A stretch of DNA of 64,000 nucleotides from Aphrophora alni (taxonomy: Eukaryota; Arthropoda; Insecta; Hemiptera; Aphrophoridae): assembly GCA_963513935.1 (NCBI GenBank), contig OY740765.1, positions 120,409,362 through 120,473,361 of the forward strand. The letters run 5' to 3'. Shown piece after piece: positions 33,955-45,379 of this stretch; positions within the stretch are counted from its first letter, which is position 1; each line of letters begins with the position of its first letter. The notes below the pieces were generated by a model, which ran no database searches, was not told where the DNA came from, and worked only from the letters and a program-made list of their open reading frames with translations. The translations under genes were made by a program, and so were the position numbers.

Positions 33955-36495
33955 TTTCGTTTGAACACTTAATCTATAATCACAACAAACCAACTGTGAA
34001 TACGAAATATAACTCTCATAATAACTGTAAAAATATGATATAATTTTTTCAAAATGTCATACACATTGATTTTATAGCAAACATTATTTTTAACAAAAGG
34101 CTATAATAAATAATCCTAGTTTATGAAAATTATCATTTTAAATTATACTCGTAGTTATAAAAACGGCATGGTTTGCCTATACAATTAAATATACCATATT
34201 ATGAATAATAGTCCAAGTTTGTTTCAATCCTTAACATTGAAATTACGGAATTAGACCAGCAACCTTGAAAAATGGAACCTGCACATACACAAATTAAAAT
34301 ATTTATATTAGAATAATTATTATTATTATTTGCCTAACCTCTTTACTTTTAAATTGTTAAAGTTTCTTCCACTGGCATGAAAGCCTTATTTTGAGCCAGT
34401 GGGCCCAAACAGTTTACACGTCCCCGAACAACAGCACAGGTTCACCTTATCTGCGAACACCGCATTAGGCCCGCACGTCTAGGAAAGTTGAGGTTATGTT
34501 AGGTTTGGTTATGTTAGGTTAGGTTAGGTATACTAATTTACTTAAACCTTGCTCCGACATTTTTAGAGTATGTTTGAACGTCCAAGTTTTGCTGGTAGTA
34601 TCGGACCATCGTAGGCGCGTTACCACGCCGAGTAAACTATTCCCTTGGTGATGACTGATGAGATTAGGCCTACATATCGATAGCGAAATGAAATAAAATG
34701 GGAAAAAGTTTTTTAAATGTAAAAAAATAGGTTGAATGGAATTTTAAGAGTTTCTTAATGTTTTAAAGGAAACTGTGTCCTTCAGATATTTTTCAGATAT
34801 GTCTATATGTTTTATTAGTTCCTAATCGTGTTGATTACGGTATATAAAATTGTGGTGGATCCTATAAAAATAATTTAGATACTACAGTAAAAATTCAAAA
34901 TCAGTTAGTTAGAAAATTTTTTAAAAAAAGTAAATTTAAACACACATAACCACTTTTAGTAAATTTAAAAAGTATCCTCTTAGATATATATCTGTGTGTC
35001 AAAGTTTTAAAATTATTTTTCATTAAAGGCGAGAATAGAACTGCATCTGTATGAGCCGTAGAACGGAACTGAGCAATGAAGGGGTTGTTACAGTATTCAA
35101 ACGTTGGAAACATTTTTTTCTTTTCTCAGATACAGAATATTCAATTTATTACCTAAATAGATAAAACAGGAAATAAAATTTTCAATAATTTTGTTCAATA
35201 TAAAATATTGGCTCTTCTCAAAGGATGATATTGAACAATTCCTATGTTTGTAAACTTGATTTTTAAATTTACTCGTATTTAATTTTCGATGTTTTATTTT
35301 TTTGATGTGTTATTTATTTTTGGATGTAGGCTATATCTTATTTTTTGTACATTTATTCTATTATTTGATTTTTGTAAATTTAGTATTAAGATTTTTAATT
35401 ATTGTTCCTACATGCCATCTTTGATTGTACAGAATATGTGCAAAAAATTTCTCTGTAATATTATAATTAAAATAGGATCTGTATTAATGAGTAGATTAAA
35501 CTAATTTTACTGCTGTTTGTCTATTATATGTTTTGTTATGTAAATTGTTTTTGTAATGGTTTTTGTAGGCTGTGCATACAGGAATATCTTGTTTTTTATG
35601 CATGCGTACGTGTGCGTGTTTTCTGTTTACCTTTTAATGAATGAATTTTTTATTTGTTGCTTCTATTTTTATTTTTATGGTCAATCAGACTATGAACATT
35701 CAAACGGTTAAGTAAAATGTTTTAGTTATCACTTAGTTTTTAGTTTTTTTATTGTAGTGATTGTTTGTTCTTTATTTTAATTTTTTTCATTTTAAACAGT
35801 AAATTTCACTTTTGAAGAAGAGTGGGCGTCTATAGAATAACTGAAGTGCTGTGGTTGAGTTCAATAAAAAAATATCCGAAATAGAAGCCAATTTGAAATT
35901 CTAATCTTATAAGGATGGTTGCTGGTATATTGACAGAGTACTGTTATATGAAAAATTTATATGCAATAAGTAAGAAGAATAAGTTATTTCGTGGTAAGTG
36001 CTGAAAGATTTATACATCAAGTAAATTGAAGGAGTGTTCCCATTATTCCGGCTATGATAACTTTCGCTGAAAGTTTGGAGGTGTAAAACAAACAAATAAG
36101 GAGCTTCAAAGTATGCACGTGGTTCGGTACAAAGTAAGGAATGACACATGCTAATCTATTTTCCAGCAAACTACATAATAATAATCCAATATAAAATAAT
36201 TCATTGACGCAACGTAAGGAACAGCTAAAATAGTAATGAGAAACTGTTCTCAGTGTTACAGTTCACTATCAGTATTATTCCAACTTTAGGCCTATACTTT
36301 GAAAATTATGACGGATATTTATATACTGTAGAATGTTTGGTTGTGTTTGAATTTGAATACATCTAAGCGATACTTAAATTTCCAATACAATAAATAAAAT
36401 ACTATTAAATATAGGACATGACCTGTATCAGAATCCTCCCTCTGTCGCTAGGAGCGAAAGTTTAACTTTAGTCGTTAAATACCCATTGACAATGC
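33955..36495. other. Long stretch without supported gene
   Basis: AT-rich. A GGTTA cluster lies at 34487-34530. The open frames at 34901-35113, 35289-35504 and 35907-36149 have no motif. No arrays or terminal repeats noticed. Confidence 0.4.
34487..34530. repeat. GGTTA-type repeat cluster
   Basis: TTATGTTAGGTTTGGTTATG then TTAGGTTAGGTTAGGTA. A short TTAGG-like run, impure at the left. Confidence 0.75.
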
Positions 36496-36499
36496 TATT

Positions 36500-37175
36500 A
36501 CAGACTGAACAGAACATGGTCGGACAAAAATCATTGGAGAATGTCAATACAAGTCCTGTCAGGAACCGGTAATGTATGTCAACTTAAGATCGGTTTAGAA
36601 TTGGTAGGAAATGTCCACTCAAGTTCGGTCTAGAACCGATAACGCAACTATACTCAAGTGAGATTTAGGTTCAGATGGTAAATCTCTACTGAAGATAGGT
36701 CCAGAATTGATAGTGCATGCATATTCAAGACATGTATATAACAAATGGTGAATGCCTACTTATTCCATTTCAGAACGTACGCCTCAAGCCAGGTCCAAAA
36801 CAGCTGGTACATACTTCAATACAGTTTAGAACTGGCAACACATGCCTTACTCATAACAGGCCCAAAGAAAAATGGCACATGCTTATTTAAATCCTGTTCA
36901 AAACTGATATCGGACGCCTTACTCAAGCTTGGTCCAAAACCGATGGCGCATGTTTACTTGAATCCAGTTCAGAACTAGTAGCGCATGCCTTACTCAAGCC
37001 ACGTCCAAAACCGATGGCGCATGATTACTTCAATCCAGTTTAGAACGCAACCCACACGCCTTATAAGCCAGGTTGAAAATAGGTTTCTATTGCTTATTTA
37101 AGTCAAGTTCAGAACTAAAAGTGCATGCCTTATTCGACCCACGTTCAAAATCGATGGTTTCACGTCAATTCTAGA
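36500..37175. repeat. Tandem array, ~35-bp half-units in ~70-bp pairs
   Basis: Alternating half-units of ACTCAAGCCAGGTCCAAAAC + CGATGGCGCATG and TTACTTCAATCCAGTTCAGA + ACTAGTAGCGCATGCC. The right part (about 36780-37110) is best preserved; the left part is strongly diverged. The open frame at 36745-36978 is a translation of the array. Confidence 0.85.
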
Positions 37176-37179
37176 ATAG

Positions 37180-38080
37180 AAGACGCTTACCTACTAAAGT
37201 CACTCTACAATGAATCGTTGAAAGTGTAACTAGGCAAGTGCCGCTGCGATTCAGAAAAAAACTCTTTTATAAATATAGTCTACGCAACACGAGGAGCTTT
37301 TACTATGTATACAATTACATTGATACGCTTTAACGATTCTTCTCACTTTAAATTTATATTATTTATTATGTAAAAGTAATTACAATATTTTGTTTTAATT
37401 GCAGGATGATACTCACATCCTCTATGGAAAAATCTCCACTGCAAATCTACTGAATCAAAATCCTAAACCTCATAAAACAAATTAAATATATGTATACATA
37501 TTTCATTTTACAAGATTTTCACAAATCGATGCTAGAGAACCATCCACAAACAAAGGAAAAGAAAGAGAGAAAACTTATAGATAAGCGTATCTATATGTAA
37601 GGGTGATATTGAGTATACAATATTGTCTATCGTGGGTGTGGCAATGTTATAAATGTTAAATAACAAGGAAACAACGTAGACACAAAATGCTAAACTGCTA
37701 AGACTCGTGTTGTTACGTGTCTCCCTGAGGACAGACAGACGGACAGATGAAGAGTGACGCGTTACCACAACCACCGGAGCGGAAAATTGTCATTTTCTCC
37801 CCTACACAAAACAGTAATCCCTATCTCTGTCTCGCTCTCTCTAACTATTTTCCTTTATACTACACAAGTTTCTAAAAGCTTTATTTTGTTAATGGGTAAC
37901 CATTACACATTGGTTTTAATCAATGGATGAGACGATTTTGTTATTTCATTTACTTATTCGTAGAGAAAGTAAAATGATGTTAAGTAGAGTGATAAATATT
38001 GTTTATGGAATTATTTCTGTTTGTTTCGACATCTATTCAGTTTTTTAAAACAAAAAAAAAAATTTTATAAAATTTGTGGT
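37180..38080. other. No gene seen
   Basis: AT-rich with no recognised structure. The minus frame 37532-37774 is without motif. Confidence 0.4.
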
Positions 38081-38900
38081 GGGCATATTTTTGATCAAAT
38101 TTGTAATATGGACTTATTTTGTTTAAATTTGATATGTGTACCTTTTTTGATGTAACACTGAGGATGGCGACTTTGTCGTTGAAACGCTTTTGGTTAAAAA
38201 AACGTAATTTTGGTGAGATCTTGTGTTCGAGTTTTATTCTATCTAATATTATCTCAAAAGTGAAGCTCAATATTTATTTATACATTTTGATAAATTTTGT
38301 TATGTATTTTTTTTTTTATTGGTTATGTAGTATATCTTGATAAAATGTGTTACATGAGCATATTTTGATAAAAATATTTTTGTGAGCCTTTTTTAAAACT
38401 TGTTATGAGACCATAACTTGATAAGACTTGAAATATAAGCATATATTGATAAAATTTCTTATGTTATCATGTGTTGATATAATAAGTTTTGTGAGGTTAT
38501 TTTGATAAAATTTGTTATGAGGGCATATATTGATATGGATCTTAACCATATTTTTGATAAATTATGTTATTTATTTACATAAATAAATTTTCATAAATTT
38601 TGTTATGTATTTTTTTTCTAAAATTGGTTGTGAGCATATTTTGATAAAATTTGTTGCGTGAGCATATTTTGATAAAATTTATATGTGAGTATATTTAGAA
38701 ATAACTGGTTATGTGAGCATATTTTGATAAAATATGTTTTGTAAGCATACGTTTATAATATTTGATATGTGAACTAATTTGTATATATTGAGTTACGTGT
38801 GATTATTTTGATAAAATTTGTTATGTGAGCCTAATTTGATAATTTAATCTGTGAATAAATATTTTGATTAAATTTGTTTTGTGGGAATAGGTAAAAATAC
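38080..38900. repeat. Degenerate tandem repeat, period about 30-37 bp
   Basis: Many variants of GTGAGCATATTTTGATAAAA + TTTGTTAT. About 20 copies, best between 38335 and 38870. The overlapping open frames on both strands are translations of it. Confidence 0.8.
38158..38192 (+). ncRNA. Hammerhead-like core motif
   Basis: CTGAGGATGGCGACTTTGTC then GTTGAAACGC. CUGANGA is intact with G at the variable position. The hairpin GGCGAC-UUU-GUCGUU has four Watson-Crick pairs plus two G-U pairs, and GAAAC follows directly. This is the best of the three motifs. A short ACG/CGU pairing further on could close stem III. Stem I is not evident. Confidence 0.35.
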
Positions 38901-39610
38901 AAGGTAATACAAGGTTTTTTGTTAGAAAATAAAATTTGCTAAAATTCAAACGCTCTTGCTCCTAAACAGCTGAATATCTTGAAATCAGTGAAATAAAATT
39001 AGTAGGCCTACCTGCTTGGTTATGTGCGTGCGTAAGGATTGCCTAGCAATGCTCGTAACTATTTTTAGGCTTGCAAAAATTAATGGGTTAAGAAATAAAT
39101 TTCATGACACATATTTAGGTAAAATTTTAGATTTTTGTTTATCTATAATGTAAATTAAAGTTGTGGTGTTATACATACATATTATGTGTATGTTGTGGTA
39201 CATACATATGCATAGTACACACAAATAGACACTCTATAAGGGGCGGGGGGTATTTTTTTTTGTCTAGGATATTTACTTTATAAACCAAACGAATTTATTA
39301 CTTGTGCTATTTCGCCAGTTCCTGACTACAGTTTCGGTTTAACAAGAAATATTATCTAGCGTTTTTATAAAGCATTAATTTTACACAAAGACAATATAAC
39401 TTGTATTGCGATACATTGTGTGTTGTGGTTCAGTAATGTGTGAAATACTTGTTTTCTACTTTTGGACAAAAACTTATGAAACATTCTAGTTCGACGTTTT
39501 CTGAATAATGTAAAAACTTAGATTTAACTAAATCGATTGTGAAAATAATCGATAATTTTGATCGTCACTTTATTTAAAAACCGTAGCGTACATATACCCC
39601 GTAACTCTAC
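38900..39610. other. No gene seen
   Basis: AT-rich. A palindromic CATACATATTATGTGTATG cluster lies near 39172-39215. No gene or family repeat. Confidence 0.4.
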
Positions 39611-39616
39611 CGGGAG

Positions 39617-39762
39617 ATCAGTACGGGCGCGGCAAACTCGAGAAGGTCTAGCTGGATCGTGTAGTCTTGAGTAAGATCCTTTATTTTTTCACCTCTCCTT
39701 TCGTTTCTCCGTTGACCGACTGTAGTTCTTTTCCAACCCTGGCGCTACTAGAGTATTACAAT
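39617..39762 (+). repeat. Dispersed ~230-bp repeat, copy 7 (3' truncated)
   Basis: Starts AGTACGGGCGCGGC, then TCTAGCTGGATCGTGTAGTC, TTGAGTAAGATCC, TTTTCCAACCCTGGCGCTAC, TAGAGTATT, and stops. The ATGTTCTTTCTTC tail is lacking. Confidence 0.8.
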
Positions 39763-39889
39763 ATTGGATTTTCATTAGTGTTGTAACTATTCCATAACAT
39801 ACTTAAGTCGATTTCAGATCTAATTTCGACATAGTAGCGTAAACTTGTAAAATATTTTACAGTAAAAATTTAAGAGGGTTAATATTTCA

Positions 39890-41645
39890 CGCTACACCGG
39901 CAATGCCGCATCACCGACACGGATGTAGCAACTTTTATGTAACAATTTGTTAAGCGTTAAAGCTTAGTCGACGTCAAGGAGGTAATATATCTAGAACAAC
40001 TGTTATCTACTTATATAATTTAACATTTCCTACAAGGCCCAAGAAACCAACTTATGAGCATTAAATTTAGAACGATCTGAGGATTACATTGTATGACGAG
40101 GTTGGATAAGTGCCATGATGGCACCAATTTGTTTTTTAATACTAACGTTTGACAGATATCAGGTATCTTAAAAAAACTCTCCCCCAACATAGGTTCCCCC
40201 CCCCAAATGTGATCACCCTACATTTATTTACTGTCGACATCCAGGCTTAGATAAGCCCTCGTCAGTATCATATACTCACTTCTTCTTTTGGCATAGATGT
40301 AGAAAGAAGGTGATTTCTTGAACTGTCTGGGAGTGTTTTTTGTTATATTTATTTATAAATAAGATTTATAGAAAACAAATAAATCTTTACAAATTCTTTG
40401 ATTCAATTCACAATTTATTCCCCCCCCCCCACAGTCTTTCTAAAACTAACTTGTATTTTAGTAAGTAACAGTGTATTTAGAGCAGATCCTATTCATGTAA
40501 TGCCTAAAGTTTGTTTTTTTGGGCCTTGTAGGAAATGTTAAATAGTATTGGTCGATCAAGGGGTCTTACCCAGTATACAAGGTTTATTTAAAACAGTTAT
40601 TACTAGGGATTTATGAACACAGTAATTTTGTATATCACAATGTTACAATGTCATCGACATCGGCTAGCCACTAACGGGCTTCATAGATGTGTATACAGGA
40701 TTATCAATTTATTTTTGCCACCAATTGTAACTCGTAAACTGTTAATATGTCGAGAAACTATAAAGAAAACGATAAAAATCTCCTACTGAAAAAAAAAAAT
40801 GCATCACATGATAATTTTTCGAAAATGTATGCATCTAGGCCTATAACTCCTAAACAAGTGGGTTTATAAAAAAAAATCACAAAGAATATAAAAGTCTTAT
40901 CATTTTCTGTACAATTGTAAAATACATTAAAATATAGGGATTTACATAAGACATTTTAATGTTGGCCGCCATATTGGTTAATGGCAGCCATTTTTTATGT
41001 TTGAAAAACAGATTTTTAAATATCTTGAAAAAGCTAATGAAGGTTCTTCACATACAGTTTTTCGACATATGAATAGTTTACGAGATACCAATGGTGGCAA
41101 AGATAAAATGATCACTCTGTATAATCTAACACACTCGATTCGCTAGTGGCACGTGTGAAGAAGTCACCACTCTCTACGCTCGTGTCGGTGACACTGATTC
41201 TTCCATATCTCGTAACTATACAAACATCACATTTTATTTTTGAGATTAGGGTTTTTAATTACATTTTTTTACAATAACTTCGCTATTTATCATAGTAACG
41301 AGATGGGGTTTATACCATTACATCCAGAATTGAAATAGAAACTTTTTATCTAATTTATTTTGTTATACACGAGCTATGAACGCCATTTTAAAAGGCCACA
41401 ATTTTGAAATTATCAGTTCAATTTTTCTGAATTTCAATAGGTTTTCATATAAAAACACTATAGTCCCTATACTAAATTTCATGTTAATATCTTAATTTGG
41501 CCCTTATCATATTTAAATACAAATGACAATGACGACGGATGGACGGGATGTCAAAAATCACTTTTCCCGTTTCGTGAAATGTGAAGGTCATTCAAAATAT
41601 GAAGTAAAATTATAGCGATTACTAAACGTACCATAATACTTCTTA
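39890..41645. mobile_element. Foldback element with arms A (39890-40140) and B (40478-41645)
   Basis: The left part carries ATCACCGACACG, GTCGACGTCAAGGAGGTA, ATTTAACATTTCCTACAAGG and GAGGTTGGATAAGTGCCATG. The right part holds the same blocks as reverse complement, from GGGCCTTGTAGGAAATGTTA on, and extends much further out through CGCTCGTGTCGGTGACAC, CTCGTAACTATACAAACATC, ACAATAACTTCGCTATTTAT and AGCGATTACTAAACGTACC. The left arm is truncated on its outside. A MITE interrupts arm B at 40696-41119. No coding sequence. Confidence 0.8.
40694..41121. mobile_element. MITE with >50-bp TIRs and TA target site, nested in the foldback element
   Basis: Left end CAGGATTATCAATTTATTTT then TGCCACCAATTGTAACTCGT and AAACTGTTAATATGTCGA. 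The right end, as reverse complement, is CAGAGTGATCATTTTATCTT then TGCCACCATTGGTATCTCGT and AAACTATTCATATGTCGA. TA flanks both sides (40694-40695, 41120-41121), as for Tc1/mariner-type insertions. Element length is 424 bp, non-coding. Confidence 0.85.
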
Positions 41646-41846
41646 TAGTAAAATAATGATGAAGAACAAACCTTCACTACAGTAAAAACATTCTTTTTTT
41701 TTTAGAAATGTACTAACACTGAAAAATAACCGAAATCATCTTAGTACCACTGAACATAGCAGTGTTTAAAATTGCATTTTCTGACAGGCCTATAAATATA
41801 AATACAATATATAATCAATGAAATTAGAAAGAGGGGCTAGAAAACA

Positions 41847-41900
41847 CATACACACACACAAACACACAAACACACACACACACACAAACACGCGCGCGCG
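41847..41900. repeat. (CA)n followed by (CG)n
   Basis: CA dinucleotides with a few extra A, then CGCGCGCGCG and AGCGCTC. Confidence 0.93.
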
Positions 41901-42135
41901 AGCGCTCAAACGAAACCTATAGTGCGCCATAGCCTATAGTGGAGATACAATTACAAAAACAATTTGCATAAAATAAAAATATAAAACACTAAACTACTCA
42001 CTGGACAGCTTCTATTTTAATTAAAATAGGACAAATAACAATTTTCAGAAATAGTGTAATGTCGCTGTCCCCATGTAGAGACAATATTTAAAATTATAAG
42101 GAGAAGTTACAAATCAAATAATAGAATGCATTAAT

Positions 42136-42138
<3 letters not shown>

Positions 42139-42175
<37 letters not shown>
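42139..42175. repeat. (TA)n microsatellite
   Basis: Pure AT dinucleotide run of about 18 units. Confidence 0.97.
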
Positions 42176-42178
<3 letters not shown>

Positions 42179-42780
42179 AATATTAAAAATCAAGTTTGCA
42201 AACATATACAGTTTTAAAATATCCTCGTGCAAAAGAGCCAGTTTGAAATTAAACAAAAATACTGAAATTTCCCTTTCCTATTTTATGTGTTTAGGTAATA
42301 AATTACATATTCTGAGGACGAGTAAAGAAATGTTTTGTGAATAGAAAGTATCGCAAAGTTCGAGTACTGTAACATCCCCTGCATTGCGCAGTTCCGTTTT
42401 ACGGTTCACAAATGAAGTTCTACTTCAGTTTTAATAAACAATAAACTGAAAACACACATGTATCTAAGATTTTTAATTCCCTCTACATATTTTACGTTTC
42501 CTTTTACGTATATTTTTTAAACATGATTTTATAAATTTCAGTTTTGAAATATGTTAAATATAATTTACAAATTTCGACTTTATATAAAATTACACTTCCT
42601 TTTACAGAAGCAAAAACCCTCGCAAAAGTTACCTCTCAAGATGATCGGATCTTACTTCTTGTTATAGACGTCGACTCCGATAGTCCGATGTCCATAATAC
42701 GTCGCCGCTGCCAGAGTCAAAAAGTGTCTATTTTTCAGGATATCCTCCAACTTGTGTGAATTTCTCAGTGTTGAAACGAG
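42176..42780. other. No gene seen
   Basis: AT-rich. The open frame at 42544-42759 has no recognised motif and starts at a non-ATG codon. Confidence 0.35.
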
Positions 42781-42784
42781 GGTT

Positions 42785-43495
42785 CATCTTGAGGAGCTTG
42801 GTGTGAGGGACCTCGACAGGATATGTTCCAAGTTCTCCTCTTCCATTCCACAACGCAGGCCTTGAGAAGACTCACTCTGGTTGAACCGATGAAGATAAGT
42901 TTGAGTTACGATGTGTTCAATCCATGCTCCTGCCGCAAATGTGGCGATAAATCTAATTACACCACGGTACATTTCTAGGTTGTTTGGTTTTTTTCTGTAT
43001 GTTGAATTGGCTTCTTCATTTTGTTTCTTCTACCCAGCTATGGAACAATTTATCTCGTATAACCGAACTGGTGGCACTTCTACATTTCTTGAGAGAATAC
43101 TGCGGGAAGAGAGTGAGGTCCATATTTGCTGCTTGCTTGGCTATTCTGTCTGCCTCTTAATTTCCATCGATTCAACAGTGGGAAGGGACCCGTTGGACCT
43201 TCACTTGTTTACCATCCCTGCTAAGAGAGTTAAGAAGAGTAACTATTTCTTTTATTCTGAACATGTAGTCATTTGCTTCTTGCTTTTTCAGAGCATACAG
43301 GGCGCTCCTCGATTCTGTAATTATGCAGAATCTTCTTTATTCCCAAAAGCTCTGGTCCATGATGGAGGCTGCATTTTCTGGGATATATTCTTCATTGGTG
43401 AAGCGGTTGTAGTATCCTGCTCCCGAACGATTGTGTTCCAGGTCTACCGATCCATCTGTATAGATCTTTACAGAATCTGAGTATTGGTTATATAT
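42785..43495 (-). pseudogene. RNase H domain and tail of a second non-LTR retrotransposon
   Basis: On the minus strand, from about 43468, frames give VKIYTDGS, HNRSGAGYY, then ITESRSALYALKKQEAN, GKQVKVQRVPSHC, a stop, and EADRIAKQAANMDL. These are the four acidic blocks of RNase H (TDGS; the usual TDS is TES here; G-N-E-x-AD with the Glu mutated). After a gap, 42972-42784 gives MYRGVIRFIATFAAGAW and then LHRFNQSESS...LRCGMEEENLEHIL, a CG...H tail known from I/R1/Jockey-type elements. Stops and shifts are frequent. No RT block was recognised upstream (43500-43950). Confidence 0.7.
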
Positions 43496-43499
43496 CACT

Positions 43500-44040
43500 T
43501 CCAGTGATTCTTGGCGGAGTTATTCGTGAGGATCCTGCTTTGTTGCATTGGTAGGCATATACAGTTGTATATTTACATCAATCTTCTTCCATGAGGGGTA
43601 ATAACCGCTGACTGTTCTTTCTTCTGGAACCTCAGAAGGAACCTCATTAGAACCTCAAGATAGCAAACGAAATTTATTAGTGTACGACTGCGGTTTTTTT
43701 TGTATCTGTTAGTGAATGCAGTTGGTGATTCGTGGGAAGGATATGATCTCCAGGTATTTATCCCAGATTTGTTTCTCGAGGAACAAAACAATGGATACTA
43801 CTGCTAGTTCTATTTCTATGTCTGAAATGGGGGTAGTTTTTGGGCAACTTAGACAAATCTATAAGTCTGCTAATTGGCTTAATTGCAATTTATTTATGTG
43901 CCTCTTTGGAGCCGCTCCCCAAATCTCACCTCAGTAAATTAGTTGGTTTCACAAAGGATAAGTAGAACTTTCTCCGATGATCCAATCAAAGCTAACTATT
44001 TTCGAAGGTAAATTACTACTCCTACCTTCAGATGCTCATT
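43500..44040 (-). other. Possible upstream part of the second non-LTR element
   Basis: The minus strand between 43940 and 43500 yields only fragmentary coding-like text (for example VLFLEKQIWDKYLEI near 43755-43800). It may belong to the element ending at 42785, but I could not match it to RT motifs. Confidence 0.25.
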
Positions 44041-44043
44041 TAG

Positions 44044-44262
44044 GTCTTATAGCTCGGCAATCCCGAAGGAACCTAACCGGATTGGGTTAGATCCCTCCTT
44101 TTCATCTTTCCTATAGGATCTTTCTTGACCGAATCTCGTTTTCTTCCGACTCCGACGCTACTAGAATATTCGAGGGTTAGGGGGTCTTCATTTTATGTTC
44201 TTTCGTTCCTTATTTTTATAAGGTGATGGTGACAGAGCTTTCGTCTTTAAAACAATAAGAAA
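44044..44262 (+). repeat. Dispersed ~230-bp repeat, copy 8
   Basis: Starts AGCTCGGCAATCCCGAAGGA, then CCTAACCGGATTGGGTTAGA, TCCCTCC, GATCTTTCTTGACCGAATCT, TTCCGACTCCGACGCTACTA, GAATATTCGAGGGTTAGGGG, TCTTCATTTTATGTTCTTTC, AAGGTGATGGTGACAGAG, and ends CTTTAAAACAATAAG. The best-preserved middle of all copies. Confidence 0.87.
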
Positions 44263-44264
44263 AC

Positions 44265-45230
44265 TACACAAAAACACTTATATTTGCAAATTCTTAAATA
44301 TTATTTCTTTCCCCTAAACTATTTATATTATAAACCCATTATGGTAAAGTATCCAAGTCACAATTATAATACAAATGATTATATTTTGTTCTTCCCGTCT
44401 GTGACTAACTTAAGTTTATTTGATGCTTTTCGGAATTTATTCTATCTTCAGACAATCGCTCCTAGGACGTCGTTATCACATTAAAATTAAACACACAAAA
44501 ATTACACTTATAAAATTGAAAAACACGAATTTTAAACTGAACGTTAAAATGTCAGGTGCGCACCAATGAATCTCGGAACCGACTTATTATTACATTTCTT
44601 ATTAGGCAAATCACTTAATTTATAACGTCCTTCAGTTCTTTTTCAATATGCAGGGCTGTAAAAACACAATATTTTAATTATGTATTAAAAATACACCTTT
44701 TGAAGTATAACTTTATATATTTTAAAACCACACTCTTGGAAAAACACGTATATTTATGATTTACTTTTCACAAACTTGTAAAATGAATTTCAGATATTGG
44801 TTTATTTTAAGGTTTTTGATTTAATTAAACTTATTCGTGTTACTTTTCATTTAATTAAATTTAGACATCTTTTATTATTATTATACCATGTTGTTGATTT
44901 CGTTACAAGGGTCAGAATGAACGAGTTCCCCATTTCTCCCCATTTCCCCCCTCTCTCTCTCTCTCGTTTCTTTGTTTTAGATTTTAACATTTCAATCAGT
45001 TAAGATGGTCACGTGAGTTATTGATTTATGATGAATTAACAATTTTATTGTAGCAGTATTGATGAATTAAACTATTTAGTACAGTTTAATTTTACACTAA
45101 GAAATTGCACATTGTGTGAGACTGATTTATGATAATTTAAACCTTCATTTTTTTCAAAAATTACTTCTGGGAGGTTTAATCTTACGTTGTAAGCGTAACA
45201 ATCTTTTTAAAAGCTTACATACACCAAAAG
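44265..45230. other. No gene seen
   Basis: AT-rich. A short CT run lies at 44951-44965. The open frames at 44284-44484 and 44797-45003 have no motif. Confidence 0.4.
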
Positions 45231-45234
45231 TATA

Positions 45235-45374
45235 TATAGAATATCCCGTAAGTAAGCTGCCAAACTTCAGGAAATGATTCCATGGGTCAGGATAAAGAAA
45301 ATCAAGAATACAAATTTTAAGAAACGCTTAGTAACACTTTAAGTAAGCACCTTACTTAAAGGACACTCTGTATA
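45235..45374. mobile_element. Small MITE-like element, ~140 bp
   Basis: Left end ATAGAATATCCCGTAAGTAAG; the right end as reverse complement is ATACAGAGTGTCCTTTAAGTAAG. The arms match imperfectly over about 22 bp. The right end shares ACAGAGTGTCC with the end near the mariner-like relic at 13758-13772. Non-coding. Confidence 0.5.
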
Positions 45375-45379
45375 GCTTT

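Noticed and set aside
34487..34530. Telomere (TTAGG) end
   Set aside because: Too short, impure and embedded in ordinary sequence; interspersed motif only.
38037..38340. Overlapping open frames on both strands near 38.2 kb
   Set aside because: Largely translations of the degenerate ~33-bp repeat.
42911..43480. The longest plus-strand open frame here (189 codons)
   Set aside because: It lies antisense to the RNase H remnant on the minus strand, where motifs are recognisable; it has none itself.
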